A stretch of 64,000 nucleotides of DNA from J038 sp034437535 (GTDB lineage: Bacteria; Chloroflexota; Anaerolineae; Aggregatilineales; Phototrophicaceae): assembly GCA_034437535.1 (NCBI GenBank), contig DAOTTZ010000094.1:1-64000 (forward strand), read 5' to 3'. Shown in pieces: positions 24,501 to 32,340 of this stretch. Position numbers and translations under genes: made by a program. The notes under the pieces were generated by a model, which searched no databases, was not told the DNA's origin, and saw only the letters and a program-made list of their open reading frames with translations. Numbering within the stretch: position 1 is the first letter of the stretch; each line of letters opens with the position of its first letter.

Positions 24501-27420
24501 TACATTTGTGCCACCCAACGGCGGGATCTTCAAAACTACTATTCGCACGACAGACGATGCCGGTAACGCTATCCGCGCATCGACTACCATGTGGGTGAGT
24601 AGCCGCGAATACGTCTCCTGGCGTCAACAGAACAGCAACCGCATTGATCTGGTCACCGATGCTGATGAGTACGAGGTGGGTGATACAGCCGAGATCCTCA
24701 TCACATCACCCTTCCAGGGGACGACCGAAGCCCTGGTCACGGTAGAACGCGGCGGCGTCCTGCATGTGGAACAGATCACGATGGAGAGCAATAGTACAGT
24801 TTACGAACTGCCCATCGAGCCGGATTACGCGCCGAATGTGTTTGTCAACGTCATGTTGGTCAAGGGAGTCGATGAGACCAACCCGGTGACGGCCTTCCGC
24901 ATGGGGATCACCCAACTGACGATCAACAACGAACAAAAGGAAATCACGCTGGAAATCACCCCGGATGCCGAGCAAGCCGGGCCGAGTGATACGGTGCAAT
25001 ATACCGTCCGCACATTGAATTATGCCGGCGAACCGGTACCGGCAGAGGTCGGCGTCGGGTTGACCGATCTGGCATCGCTATCAATCGCGGAGCCAAACAG
25101 CGCACCGATCCTGGATGTGTTCTATGGTATTCAGTCGTTATCAGTGCGAACATCGACGCCACTGACCATCAACACCGATCAAATTACGCAGACTATCCTG
25201 GATACCGTCAAAGGGGGTGGCGGTGGCTTTGGGGAAGGCGGCTTGTTCGACATCCGCGAGGAATTTGTCGATACAGCGTACTGGCAGGCTGATCTGGTCA
25301 CAGATGCCGACGGCACCGCCACGTTCTCCGTGACCTTGCCGGATAACCTGACGACGTGGCGGTTGGATGCCCGTGCGGTCACACGCGGCAGTGAGGGCGA
25401 AACGTTGGTCGGGCAAGATACGTTTGACCTGCTCAGCACCAAGCCGCTCTTGATCCGCCCGGTGACGCCGCGCTTCTTCACAGTGGGCGATCAAGTCATC
25501 CTGGCGGCGGTGGTCAATAACAACACTGACTCCGCGCAGACAGTCGAAGTGATGATTGAAGGCTCCGGCGTGGCCTTTGAGCAGACCGCGACTCAGCAGA
25601 TCACACTTCCGGCTGGTGGCCGGAGCCGGGTAGAATGGCCGGTCACGGTGCAGGATGTCGAGTCCGTTGATTTGACGTTCTTTGCCCGTGAGAAAAACGA
25701 CCGTTACGCCGATGCCAGCAAGCCGCCCCTGGGCCGGGGGGATGCGCGTCTGCTCCCGGTGTACGGCTTCAACGTGCCGGAGACAGTTGGTACGGGGGGC
25801 GTCCTGCGGGAAGCCGATACCCGCACCGAGAGCATCGTCCTGCCGGATAACGTGCAGGGTGGTGATCTACAGGTGAGTATCGAGCCGTCGTTGGCGGCTA
25901 CAACTCTGAATACACTCGATGTGCTGGAAGGGTATAACGTCGATTGGATCGAGTACACCATCAGCCGGTTTATCGCTAACGTCATGACGTTTCGTGCGTT
26001 AGATCAAGCCGGTTTAGCCGATGATGCCCGTCTGGCGGAGGCACAAAGCGAAGTAACACTGGCTCTGCAACGGTTAGCGGCCCAGCAAAAGGTCAATGGC
26101 GGTTGGAGTTGGACTCCGCGTTCGGCAAGTGATCCGCTGGTGACTGCTTATGCCGTGCTAGGCTTACAGACCGCGCTGAACAGTGGATTTGTCGTCGATC
26201 CGGGCATGATCGAGCGGGCGCAGGCTTACTTAAGGACTGAGTTCATCACGCCGGGAATGGATGTCCCCGCGTGGCAACTTGACCGGCAGGCGATGGTATT
26301 GTACGCGCTGGCTTATTCCGGGCAACCAGATGTTGGACGCACCGTGACTCTGTTCGAGAACGCCAACCGCGAACGCCTGAGCCTGTACGCGCAAGCCTTA
26401 TTGGCACGGACGCTGGCTCTATCTGGCGAAAATGATGATCGTGTCGAAACGATCCTCTCCGACATTGCCAATGCCGCGATCACCAGTGCCAACGGCACCC
26501 ACTGGGAAGAATCCGAGCGGGACTTCTTCAACTGGAACACCGATACCCGTACTACCGCGATCATCCTGGGGACCTGGGTGCAATTGCGGCCCGATAGTGA
26601 GTTGATCCCCAATATCGTGCGCTGGCTGATGGTCGCACGATCTGGCGATGTATGGCAGACCACGCAAGAGACCGCCTGGTCGGTGATGTCCCTCAGCGAT
26701 TGGATGACGGCCTCCGGCGAATTAGACGGCGCATTTGATTGGGACGTGGCCTTTAACGGGGAGTCTGTCCTGGCTGGCAGTGCCGACGCGCAGACCATCA
26801 CCCAGTCACAAAGCCTGAGCATTGATGTGCTGGATATGCTGGACGCGGCACCCAACGACCTGACGTTCACACGGACAGATGGCCCCGGCAATCTGTACTA
26901 TACGGCCTATCTGAACAGTGATCTGCCCGTGCCGGAGGTCGAGCCGCTGAACAACGGCATCATCGTACAACGCCGTTACACACTGATTGATGATCCCAAC
27001 GGTGAGTCGATCACTCAGGCTCGCATCGGTGATGTGGTGCAGGTGCGGTTGACCATCATTGTGCCCAATGACCTGTACTACGTCACGGTTGAAGATCCCA
27101 TCCCAGCCGGAACTGAACCGATTGACCCCAACCTGACGACCAACCAGCAGATCGGCACACGGCCTACGTTGGAAAGTAACGATCCGCTCAGTATGGGGTG
27201 GGGCTGGTGGTGGTTCAGTGACATCAACTTCCGCGATCAAAAAGTGGTGTTGAACAGTCGCTATCTGCCAGCCGGGACATATGAATATGTGTATACACTG
27301 CGGCCTGGGTTGGTCGGCACGTATAACGTGATCCCGCCGACGGCTTATGAAGTTTACTTCCCGGATGTTTACGGGCGCGGTGCTGGCGAGCAATTCACGG
27401 TTCTGCCAGCAGACGAATAA
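21514..27420 (+). CDS. alpha-2-macroglobulin family protein without thioester
   Basis: A 1968-residue secreted protein, longer than typical bacterial A2Ms. A signal peptide (cleavage after GGASA, about residue 22) is followed by Ig-like domains and an SH3-like segment at about 442-515 (VGDSAVVISEPDAVRARSVP, WWQVRLRDDQIGWVAE). Next come an MG2-type region (YTDRPVYRPDQPVYFRGV, near 670), the A2M domain near 1250-1290 (YWQADLVTDADGTATF) and the alpha-alpha toroid (KVNGGWSWTPRSASDP). At the thioester position, GCxEQ is replaced by W1478-I-E-Y1481 in VDWIEYTISRF, so covalent trapping of proteases cannot occur by that chemistry. No pbpC partner is adjacent. Confidence 0.88.
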   Translation: MRHRVWISWLVLLMLLAGGASAQQGEEGTVDELRVIEVLPEPGAVEIAGDAVITVIFNRPVVPLGAVEQMPDPLTIEPAIDGTGEWLNTAIYTFRPAAGWGGGVTYTATITEGLTAVDGATLNQSFSWSFTTVPPQTVMVTPEDGSPEARLGQVFQMTFNMPVDQTSLEENFYLRTMSAGTGTVAGTFEWNETGDGFMFTPDDLLQLETAYVAGFPADRVFDAAGVTALSPFEWQVRTVPFPAVVSTNPADGQSDASPYGGAIIFFASEMNPESFEGLITVEPEPNLEPELYFQTWDNGLQVSFPTFASVDYTITLAPGAEDIYGNAITEPFSFSYTTEAYPPEVNLQVPGAVGFYNAYNDQTTVFLTHLNISRLNLALYDVSLADFVPRVLSENHFDLAGEYTTNPDALIKQWSIESVAPQNARRYELLDLGTAETVACGGLPSRIQVGDSAVVISEPDAVRARSVPGDGEIIELMYQDYSLVVLDGPQCVNDLLWWQVRLRDDQIGWVAESTPEEYLIEPVEAAATTPVTMPEGETLQPGLYFLEATAPETASRRPTRHFLVVGTANITMKSAIDRVTVWVTDVQTGQPIPNAPIQIYGPDFQQVAEGATGPDGILQLDVPPVSNLYTSRMALLDDDEHFGMSVSNWSDGIDPWRFGMRGQYYPQTFQLYMYTDRPVYRPDQPVYFRGVLRSKDDMNYTPSDRETVPVEIFDDQGEIIYSQDLPLTEFGTFSDQLQLAADAPLGFYRVQVRLSEENDPQFEGGNVYFNVAEYRLPEFTVEATPAEPEVVQGDTVEVMVDSAYFFGGKVSDAVVEYNVIARPYFFDYDGPGNYDFSDFNPDGGPAEFYGSSDGLIASGEGTTDASGLFMIEVPADLQDATQSQTFTIEAVVRDESDQVVAGRAEVVVHQGDVYIGARPENYVSTAGQDTQLEFIAVDWNSDPIAGQELAVEIVERRWSSVQEEDPGGRTTWSWEVEEIPVDEASVTTDENGQATYTFVPPNGGIFKTTIRTTDDAGNAIRASTTMWVSSREYVSWRQQNSNRIDLVTDADEYEVGDTAEILITSPFQGTTEALVTVERGGVLHVEQITMESNSTVYELPIEPDYAPNVFVNVMLVKGVDETNPVTAFRMGITQLTINNEQKEITLEITPDAEQAGPSDTVQYTVRTLNYAGEPVPAEVGVGLTDLASLSIAEPNSAPILDVFYGIQSLSVRTSTPLTINTDQITQTILDTVKGGGGGFGEGGLFDIREEFVDTAYWQADLVTDADGTATFSVTLPDNLTTWRLDARAVTRGSEGETLVGQDTFDLLSTKPLLIRPVTPRFFTVGDQVILAAVVNNNTDSAQTVEVMIEGSGVAFEQTATQQITLPAGGRSRVEWPVTVQDVESVDLTFFAREKNDRYADASKPPLGRGDARLLPVYGFNVPETVGTGGVLREADTRTESIVLPDNVQGGDLQVSIEPSLAATTLNTLDVLEGYNVDWIEYTISRFIANVMTFRALDQAGLADDARLAEAQSEVTLALQRLAAQQKVNGGWSWTPRSASDPLVTAYAVLGLQTALNSGFVVDPGMIERAQAYLRTEFITPGMDVPAWQLDRQAMVLYALAYSGQPDVGRTVTLFENANRERLSLYAQALLARTLALSGENDDRVETILSDIANAAITSANGTHWEESERDFFNWNTDTRTTAIILGTWVQLRPDSELIPNIVRWLMVARSGDVWQTTQETAWSVMSLSDWMTASGELDGAFDWDVAFNGESVLAGSADAQTITQSQSLSIDVLDMLDAAPNDLTFTRTDGPGNLYYTAYLNSDLPVPEVEPLNNGIIVQRRYTLIDDPNGESITQARIGDVVQVRLTIIVPNDLYYVTVEDPIPAGTEPIDPNLTTNQQIGTRPTLESNDPLSMGWGWWWFSDINFRDQKVVLNSRYLPAGTYEYVYTLRPGLVGTYNVIPPTAYEVYFPDVYGRGAGEQFTVLPADE

Positions 27421-27431
27421 GCGAGATCAAG

Positions 27432-27460
27432 ACGGGCAGGGGGACACAGCCTGCCCGTTT
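27432..27460 (+). terminator. terminator after the alpha-2-macroglobulin gene
   Basis: A 9-bp perfect stem, ACGGGCAGG (27432-27440) with CCTGCCCGT (27450-27458), and a 9-nt loop. A short TT tail follows. Confidence 0.65.
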
Positions 27461-27497
27461 CCGTTACAATGGGAAAAACGATAATGATGGAAATGTC

Positions 27498-27887
27498 ATG
27501 GTGGATCCAATTGAACAAGTCAAACGCGCCATCCGTGAGGGGGATAAGGCCAAAGCCCGCCAGATGCTGAAGAAGCTCTTGCGGGTGCAACCCAGTGCCG
27601 ATGCCTGGACGCTGGCGGCTATCGTCTCCGACGACAAAGCACAGAAGATCAAAGCGTTACAACGGGCACTCACAATAGACGAATGGCACACAACCGCCAA
27701 CCGGATGTTGATGGAATTACAAGATGTCAAGTCAGCATCAGAGCGGGGATATGAAGTCGATACCGGCTTCCAACGCGAACTGGAATCCAGCCAGGCGGAA
27801 GCCCGCGAGAAGGGGAGCTTTTTCGGCAATCTGCTTCGCGGGCTACGGCAGACCGATGACGATCAAGCCGATCAAGACGAGAAGTAG
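27498..27887 (+). CDS. small helical (TPR-like) protein of unknown function
   Basis: A 129-residue soluble protein, mostly helical. The pattern AIREGDKAKARQMLKKLL followed by IKALQRALTIDEWHTTANRM resembles degenerate tetratricopeptide helices. The C-terminal third is charged (RGLRQTDDDQADQDEK) and probably disordered. A weak -10 (TACAAT, 27465-27470) precedes it. It converges on the minus-strand hydrolase gene and the two coding ends overlap by 16 bp. No catalytic motif is visible and the function is unknown. Confidence 0.6.
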   Translation: MVDPIEQVKRAIREGDKAKARQMLKKLLRVQPSADAWTLAAIVSDDKAQKIKALQRALTIDEWHTTANRMLMELQDVKSASERGYEVDTGFQRELESSQAEAREKGSFFGNLLRGLRQTDDDQADQDEK

Positions 27888-28732
27888 TCGATCAAATGCC
27901 GGTTGACCTGTTCGACCGCCTCATGCTGAACCCAGTGTGAGGCATCGTCGATCAAGACTAACTGGCCGTCGTCACACAGGTCGATGCTGGGTTGTGCCAT
28001 CTGCCACATCAGGGCGTGATCTTGCTTGCCCCAGATGAGCAACGTCTTGACGTGAATCTGTTTGCTCTCCAACCGCTTCGGTGGAGCCTTACGCACGGCC
28101 CGGTACCAATCGATCATACTGCTCACGGCGTTATCACGCGCCCAGGCTTGCTTGTAGTGTTTCAGATCATCCTGCGTGAAGGCATCGCTATTGCCAAAGG
28201 CCCAGTTTGCCAGCAAGCGGAAGTTAAACGCCTTACACGCCAATTCCGGGATGATGGGCAACTGGAAGAACGCGATGTAGCGGCTCATCTTGCGTTGTTG
28301 CGGGTGCGTGCGGACGAACTTCGAAAAGACGTTATGATGCGGGATATTGAGCAGGGCCATCTGCTGGAAGCGTTCCGGGTTGCGGTTGGCACACCACCAG
28401 GTCGCCTGCCCGCCCCAATCATGGGCGATGACGTTCGCCCGTTCCACACCCATATAATCGAATAGAGCCAGCATGTCATCTGCGACCAGATCCAGGTTGT
28501 AATTTTCATAACCAGCGGGTTTATCCGTCTTGTTATACCCGCGTTGATCTGGAATGTAGAGCCGGAAGCCCGCATCAACCAACGGGTCGATCTGGTTCCG
28601 CCAACCGTACCAATATTCCGGGAAGCCGTGTAACAATAGCAGAGGTGTGCCATCGGTTGGCCCGGCCTGGACGATGTGCATCTGAAGGCCGTTGATTTGC
28701 GTTGTGATATGCTCTAGCTCGGCCCGGATCAT
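27872..28732 (-). CDS. alpha/beta hydrolase, epoxide hydrolase-like, distal copy
   Basis: A 286-residue alpha/beta hydrolase. The oxyanion motif LLHGFPEYWYGW, the Asp nucleophile in IAHDWGGQATW, the acid in LIWGKQDHALM and His in DASHWVQHEA match the epoxide hydrolase/haloalkane dehalogenase branch, which attacks substrates through an Asp ester. The substrate cannot be predicted. It is paralogous to the gene upstream, whose stop codon overlaps its start as ATGA, making it the last gene of a four-gene minus-strand operon. Confidence 0.82.
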   Translation of the reverse strand: MIRAELEHITTQINGLQMHIVQAGPTDGTPLLLLHGFPEYWYGWRNQIDPLVDAGFRLYIPDQRGYNKTDKPAGYENYNLDLVADDMLALFDYMGVERANVIAHDWGGQATWWCANRNPERFQQMALLNIPHHNVFSKFVRTHPQQRKMSRYIAFFQLPIIPELACKAFNFRLLANWAFGNSDAFTQDDLKHYKQAWARDNAVSSMIDWYRAVRKAPPKRLESKQIHVKTLLIWGKQDHALMWQMAQPSIDLCDDGQLVLIDDASHWVQHEAVEQVNRHLIDYFSS

Positions 28733-29595
28733 GCGAAGAACATCCCCAATAGTTGATTCACCCGCTCTTTCTCATCATGCTGAACCCAGTGTGTGGCCTT
28801 ATCCAGTGTGACCAATTCGGCGTCATCGCACAGGTCATAACTCGGCTCGACCAGATCCTGACTCAGCGCGACATCCTTCATGCCCCAGAGGATGAGCGTC
28901 TGCGGCTGGATGCGCCAGCTTGACGGTAGGGCCGGTGCATACCGGACATAGGCGCGGTACCAGTTCAGCATGGATGTAAGCGCGTGTGGCTGGCTCCAGG
29001 CTTCGCGGTAACGGGCCAGGTCTTCATCGGTGAATGTTCTACCTTTGGCGGAAGCCCGCAAGACACGCTCGAAAACGCCCATGTCGTTCAGCTTGAGCAG
29101 ACGCTCCGGCAAGGTCGGGATCAAGAAGAAACCCGCGTACCAACTACGTAGGATCTGCTTGGGGTTAGACCGTAACTGACGCTGGAACACACGCGGATGC
29201 GGCACATTGAGAATTGCCATCTTGTTGATGCGCTCCGGGTGGCGCAGGGCCAGCCACCATAAGACCATCGCGCCCCAGTCATGGCCGACGATGTTGACCT
29301 TATCCTGCCCGGTGGCGTTAATCAACCCCAGTATATCCATCACCAGTTCATCGATGCGGTAATCGCTCAGGTCTTCGGGCTTATCAGAGAGGTTGTACCC
29401 GCGCTGGTCGGGCACCCATACCCGAAAGCCTTTCCATGCCAGATGATCAATTTGATGCCGCCATCCATACCAGAATTCCGGGAAGCCATGTAACAGCATG
29501 ATCGGCTTACCGTCGGCTGGCCCGGCCTGGACGACGTTCAGCGCGATGCCGTTAGTGCGAATAATTTTTTGTTCGTAACGAGTTTTTTCCATCAT
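28729..29595 (-). CDS. alpha/beta hydrolase, epoxide hydrolase-like, proximal copy
   Basis: A 288-residue paralogue of the downstream hydrolase with the same catalytic set: LLHGFPEFWYGWRHQ, nucleophile Asp in VGHDWGAMVLWW, acid Asp in LILWGMKDVALS and His in KATHWVQHDEKE. The conserved VWVPDQRGYNLSDKP region is typical of soluble epoxide hydrolases. Tandem ATG codons start the frame after an AGGAAAAA purine tract. It lies 13 bp after the second FemAB gene, so all four genes are likely co-transcribed. Confidence 0.82.
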   Translation of the reverse strand: MMEKTRYEQKIIRTNGIALNVVQAGPADGKPIMLLHGFPEFWYGWRHQIDHLAWKGFRVWVPDQRGYNLSDKPEDLSDYRIDELVMDILGLINATGQDKVNIVGHDWGAMVLWWLALRHPERINKMAILNVPHPRVFQRQLRSNPKQILRSWYAGFFLIPTLPERLLKLNDMGVFERVLRASAKGRTFTDEDLARYREAWSQPHALTSMLNWYRAYVRYAPALPSSWRIQPQTLILWGMKDVALSQDLVEPSYDLCDDAELVTLDKATHWVQHDEKERVNQLLGMFFA

Positions 29596-29608
29596 TTTTT
29601 CCTATTTC

Positions 29609-30682
29609 TTAAGAGCGAATGCGCCGTAGGAGATCGCGTAAACGCGGCCATACCCGCGTATAGAACCGGTAAGTCAGGGGGTTAGGGGCGTAATCCCACG
29701 CGCCGATGTGACGTACCACCGTTCCACGAAACCCCCGCTTGAACTGGTAAACCCCCCACATTGGGTCATCCTCCGTGAACACATTCGGTGCGCCCCACAT
29801 ATCGTAAGTGCTGTAACCCTGAGCTTTGGCCCAGCGCATCCCTTCCCATTGTAGCAGGTAATTGGGCATGCGGTTGCGTTCTTCGTTTGATGACGCGCCG
29901 TAGAAATACCAGCAAGTCTGCCCGAAGTGAAACAAAATCACATGGGCGATTGGATCGCCGTCATACTCCGCAATGAGGGCATGAGCCAACCCCGCTTGCA
30001 TAAAATCACGCCAGGCCTTTTCATAATACGTCGGCGGGCGGATCAAGAAGTCGTCGCGCTCCCCGGTGATGCGATACAGTCCATATAGGGTATCCAGGTC
30101 ATCCCGGCCAGCAGGTCGAAACGTAACATCTTTTTTAACCGCCGTGCGGACTTTGCGCCGGGTGTTGCCACTCATCGCCATCAGGATGTCGTCTTCGTCA
30201 GCGGTGAGGTCAATCGTCAGCGTGTTGCGAAATTGCACCTGGTCGTCGCTGAATTGCCAGCCACGTCGGGTGAGATCGGTTGTCAACGCAGTGCCGGTTA
30301 GGTACGGGGTCGCGTCGTCTTCACCGGGGACGCCGGTGCCAGCGATAACGTCCGGGTCGATCTTGATCCAGATAGCCCGCTCTGACCGCGCTAATCCTTG
30401 CAGATGATCCAACACGGCGGAAACCAAAGCGGAGTTTTCGTAATCGAGTGCCGGACCTTTTGGCACGTACATCACACGAAACGGGCCGATGGAACGTTGT
30501 AAGATCGAAGCCATCGCCACCGGGTTGCCGTCCTGCCGGTAAAGTAAGCGATGCGCCTGCCAGCCGGTCGTCTCTCGTTTGAATTCACCCCATTCCCACG
30601 TCTGGAGGATGTGAGCATAGGGCAGGTCGCGCAGGGTCGTGTTCCAGGTTTCACGGTCGGTAATCGGGGTGACTTCAAGCAT
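29609..30682 (-). CDS. FemAB-family aminoacyl/peptidoglycan-bridge transferase, second copy
   Basis: A 357-residue protein with the double GNAT-like fold of FemABX enzymes, which add amino acids from aminoacyl-tRNA to lipid II stem peptides. Typical segments are LQTWEWGEFKRETTGW at the N terminus, MSGNTRRKVRTAVKKD, and the acceptor-side YFYGASSNEERNRMPNY followed by TYDMWGAP. No coiled-coil tRNA-synthetase-like arm is seen. The start is ATG 30682, overlapping the upstream paralogue by 8 bp; the frame is open further upstream but that part lies inside the paralogue. Confidence 0.83.
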   Translation of the reverse strand: MLEVTPITDRETWNTTLRDLPYAHILQTWEWGEFKRETTGWQAHRLLYRQDGNPVAMASILQRSIGPFRVMYVPKGPALDYENSALVSAVLDHLQGLARSERAIWIKIDPDVIAGTGVPGEDDATPYLTGTALTTDLTRRGWQFSDDQVQFRNTLTIDLTADEDDILMAMSGNTRRKVRTAVKKDVTFRPAGRDDLDTLYGLYRITGERDDFLIRPPTYYEKAWRDFMQAGLAHALIAEYDGDPIAHVILFHFGQTCWYFYGASSNEERNRMPNYLLQWEGMRWAKAQGYSTYDMWGAPNVFTEDDPMWGVYQFKRGFRGTVVRHIGAWDYAPNPLTYRFYTRVWPRLRDLLRRIRS

Positions 30683-31697
30683 CACCGCGCACCTTGAGGG
30701 CCATCTTATAAGCAGTGTAGATGATCGGTTGGTAGACGTAATCCCATGCGCCCAATGAACGTAAGACATGCCCACCCCATCCGCGCTTAAAGCCGTATAC
30801 CCCCCACAGGCCGTCATTCCGCGTCTGGAAGCCAGCCTCAAGTGTTTTCTCATCGGCGTCTGGCACGCCCCACAGGTCATAATACGTACAGCCACGTTCG
30901 GTCTTGGCCCATTGGATCGCCTGCCATTGCACGCCATACGTCGCCATCAAGTTCCGCTTGACGCTGGCTGACGCCCCGTATAAATACCACGCGCCAGGGC
31001 CTTTGCTGAACACCATAATCCCGGCCAGATCGTCGCCTTCATGCTCCGCCATGAACAGTGCCACATCATCGCCGAACAATTCGAAGGCGGCACGATAATA
31101 ATCCGCATCATGGACGCCGAATTCGTTACGGTTGCCCGTTGTCTGCATCATGCGGGTAAAGCGCGGGATGTCTTCGAGGGTTCCCCGGAAGAACCGCACG
31201 CCCTTTTTTTCCCCCTGGCGGACTTTGCGCCGGGTACTCTGGCTCATCGCCATCAAGATGTCATCCAGGTCGGGTGTCAGGTCGATGATGATGGTGCGTG
31301 GTGGCTGGATCGTTTGTACACTCTCCACAAAACCGAGTGTTTCCGGTTCCGGGAAGACATCTTGCGCGTGGACGATGCCCGGTTCCCACTTGAGAAAGCG
31401 TGCATTCCGTCGCCGGTTTTCCGCATGGATTGCGGCCCACAATGCGGCGCGGTCGTCTGCCGCGCCATACGGGGCCATCGGTAGATACGCCATCGTCCCC
31501 AGCCGTAAGGGGAGGTCGCGATAGAGGATCTGGGTGCCAGCGATCAATGACCCGGCGTCATCCCGGCGGATGATCTGGGTGGCTTGCCAGCCGAACGCGC
31601 TCTTTAATTGCCCCCAGGCATGATCTTGCAAGACGTGGGCACGCGGCTGAGATGCAACGTACAGATTCCATTCTTGGGGCGAAACGGTTGCCAGCAT
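30675..31697 (-). CDS. FemAB-family aminoacyl/peptidoglycan-bridge transferase, first copy
   Basis: A 340-residue paralogue of the next gene. It has LQDHAWGQLKSAFGWQ, MSQSTRRKVRQGEKKG, WYLYGASASVKRNLMATYG and YYDLWGVPD at matching positions. As leader of the minus-strand operon it follows a candidate TTGAGT-TAGGGT promoter. Start assignment is open: ATG 31697 aligns with the paralogue but the AGGAGG lies only 3 bp upstream, while ATG 31709 precedes that AGGAGG. Role in branching the stem peptide is inferred from family membership. Confidence 0.82.
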   Translation of the reverse strand: MLATVSPQEWNLYVASQPRAHVLQDHAWGQLKSAFGWQATQIIRRDDAGSLIAGTQILYRDLPLRLGTMAYLPMAPYGAADDRAALWAAIHAENRRRNARFLKWEPGIVHAQDVFPEPETLGFVESVQTIQPPRTIIIDLTPDLDDILMAMSQSTRRKVRQGEKKGVRFFRGTLEDIPRFTRMMQTTGNRNEFGVHDADYYRAAFELFGDDVALFMAEHEGDDLAGIMVFSKGPGAWYLYGASASVKRNLMATYGVQWQAIQWAKTERGCTYYDLWGVPDADEKTLEAGFQTRNDGLWGVYGFKRGWGGHVLRSLGAWDYVYQPIIYTAYKMALKVRGDA

Positions 31698-31727
31698 GGG
31701 CCTCCTCATGTGGTCGTCATCAGCCTT

Positions 31728-31756
31728 ACCCTAGAGCAACCCCGCGTCAAACTCAA
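31728..31756 (-). promoter_or_regulatory. candidate promoter of the FemAB/hydrolase operon
   Basis: On the minus strand, TTGAGT (31756-31751) and TAGGGT (31733-31728) are separated by 17 bp, about 30 bp upstream of the first FemAB start. The -10 is only a moderate match. Confidence 0.35.
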
Positions 31757-31841
31757 GCCTGAGTCTGTGGTTTGAACGATGTTAATCATGCTTTCGGAAC
31801 AAGTTAATATATGCTAAAATCCACGCGGTCGTGGTTATTCA

Positions 31842-31870
31842 TTGCAGGCATAGGTGGGGAATGCTATACT
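31842..31870 (+). promoter_or_regulatory. nuo operon promoter
   Basis: TTGCAG (31842-31847), exactly 17 bp, then TATACT (31865-31870). A start near 31877 gives a leader of about 85 nt before nuoA. A second AT-rich element, TAAAAT, lies upstream at 31815-31820. Confidence 0.65.
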
Positions 31871-31876
31871 AGCCAT

Positions 31877-31962
31877 CGCTTGTGATAAAGAGTGCAATCC
31901 AACACAGGGCTAAACGCCCGGTCGTAAAGCTGAAGTCCGTATGGTCGCAGGGGTAATTTTCA
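31877..31962 (+). promoter_or_regulatory. nuoA leader with a compact hairpin
   Basis: The leader contains GGGC/GCCC closing a TAAAC loop (about 31913-31925), followed by a CGTAAAGC segment and a G-rich Shine-Dalgarno (GGGG, 9 bp before ATG). Part of it loosely resembles a c-di-GMP-I riboswitch core but the long P1b stem-loop is missing. No firm assignment is possible. Confidence 0.3.
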
Positions 31963-32325
31963 ATGAATGTTTTGAATGAATGGGCTTTTATTGGTGTCTT
32001 TTTCGTTTTGGCCCCGGTTTTGCCCGCCGTGCCGATCTTACTTGGTGGCATCTTAAGCCCGAAGAAACCGAACGCCATCAAGCAGGCTACTTACGAATGT
32101 GGTGTTGAAACCGTCGGGGATACCTGGGTACAGTTCAAGGTGCAGTATTACATCTACGGTCTGATCTTCTTGATCTTTGATGTCGAAATGGTGTTCTTGT
32201 TCCCCTGGGCTGTGGCTTATGGGCAGTTGTCCTGGTTCGGGTTTGCGGCGGGGTTCTTATTCATCTTCTTGTTGACCGATGCCCTGGTGTATGCGTGGCG
32301 CAAGAACGCGCTAGAGTGGGTATAA
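31963..32325 (+). CDS. nuoA: NADH-quinone oxidoreductase subunit A
   Basis: A 120-residue, three-span membrane subunit at the junction between the quinone-reducing arm and the membrane arm of complex I. The conserved TM1-2 loop reads KQATYECGVETVGD with its invariant Cys and Glu, followed by VQYYIYGLIFLIFDVEMVFL. Unusually, nuoH follows directly; nuoB, C, D and I, which usually come next, are absent. Confidence 0.95.
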   Translation: MNVLNEWAFIGVFFVLAPVLPAVPILLGGILSPKKPNAIKQATYECGVETVGDTWVQFKVQYYIYGLIFLIFDVEMVFLFPWAVAYGQLSWFGFAAGFLFIFLLTDALVYAWRKNALEWV

Positions 32326-32340
32326 GGGAAGGTCGTCTCT

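Noticed and set aside
26313..27393. Two overlapping minus-strand open frames within the alpha-2-macroglobulin gene
   Set aside because: Arise from GC-rich sense codons; no start signal or domain.
27872..29595. Haloalkane dehalogenase assignment for the two hydrolases
   Set aside because: The Asp nucleophile is compatible, but halide-binding residues could not be located with confidence, so the broader epoxide hydrolase-like label was kept.
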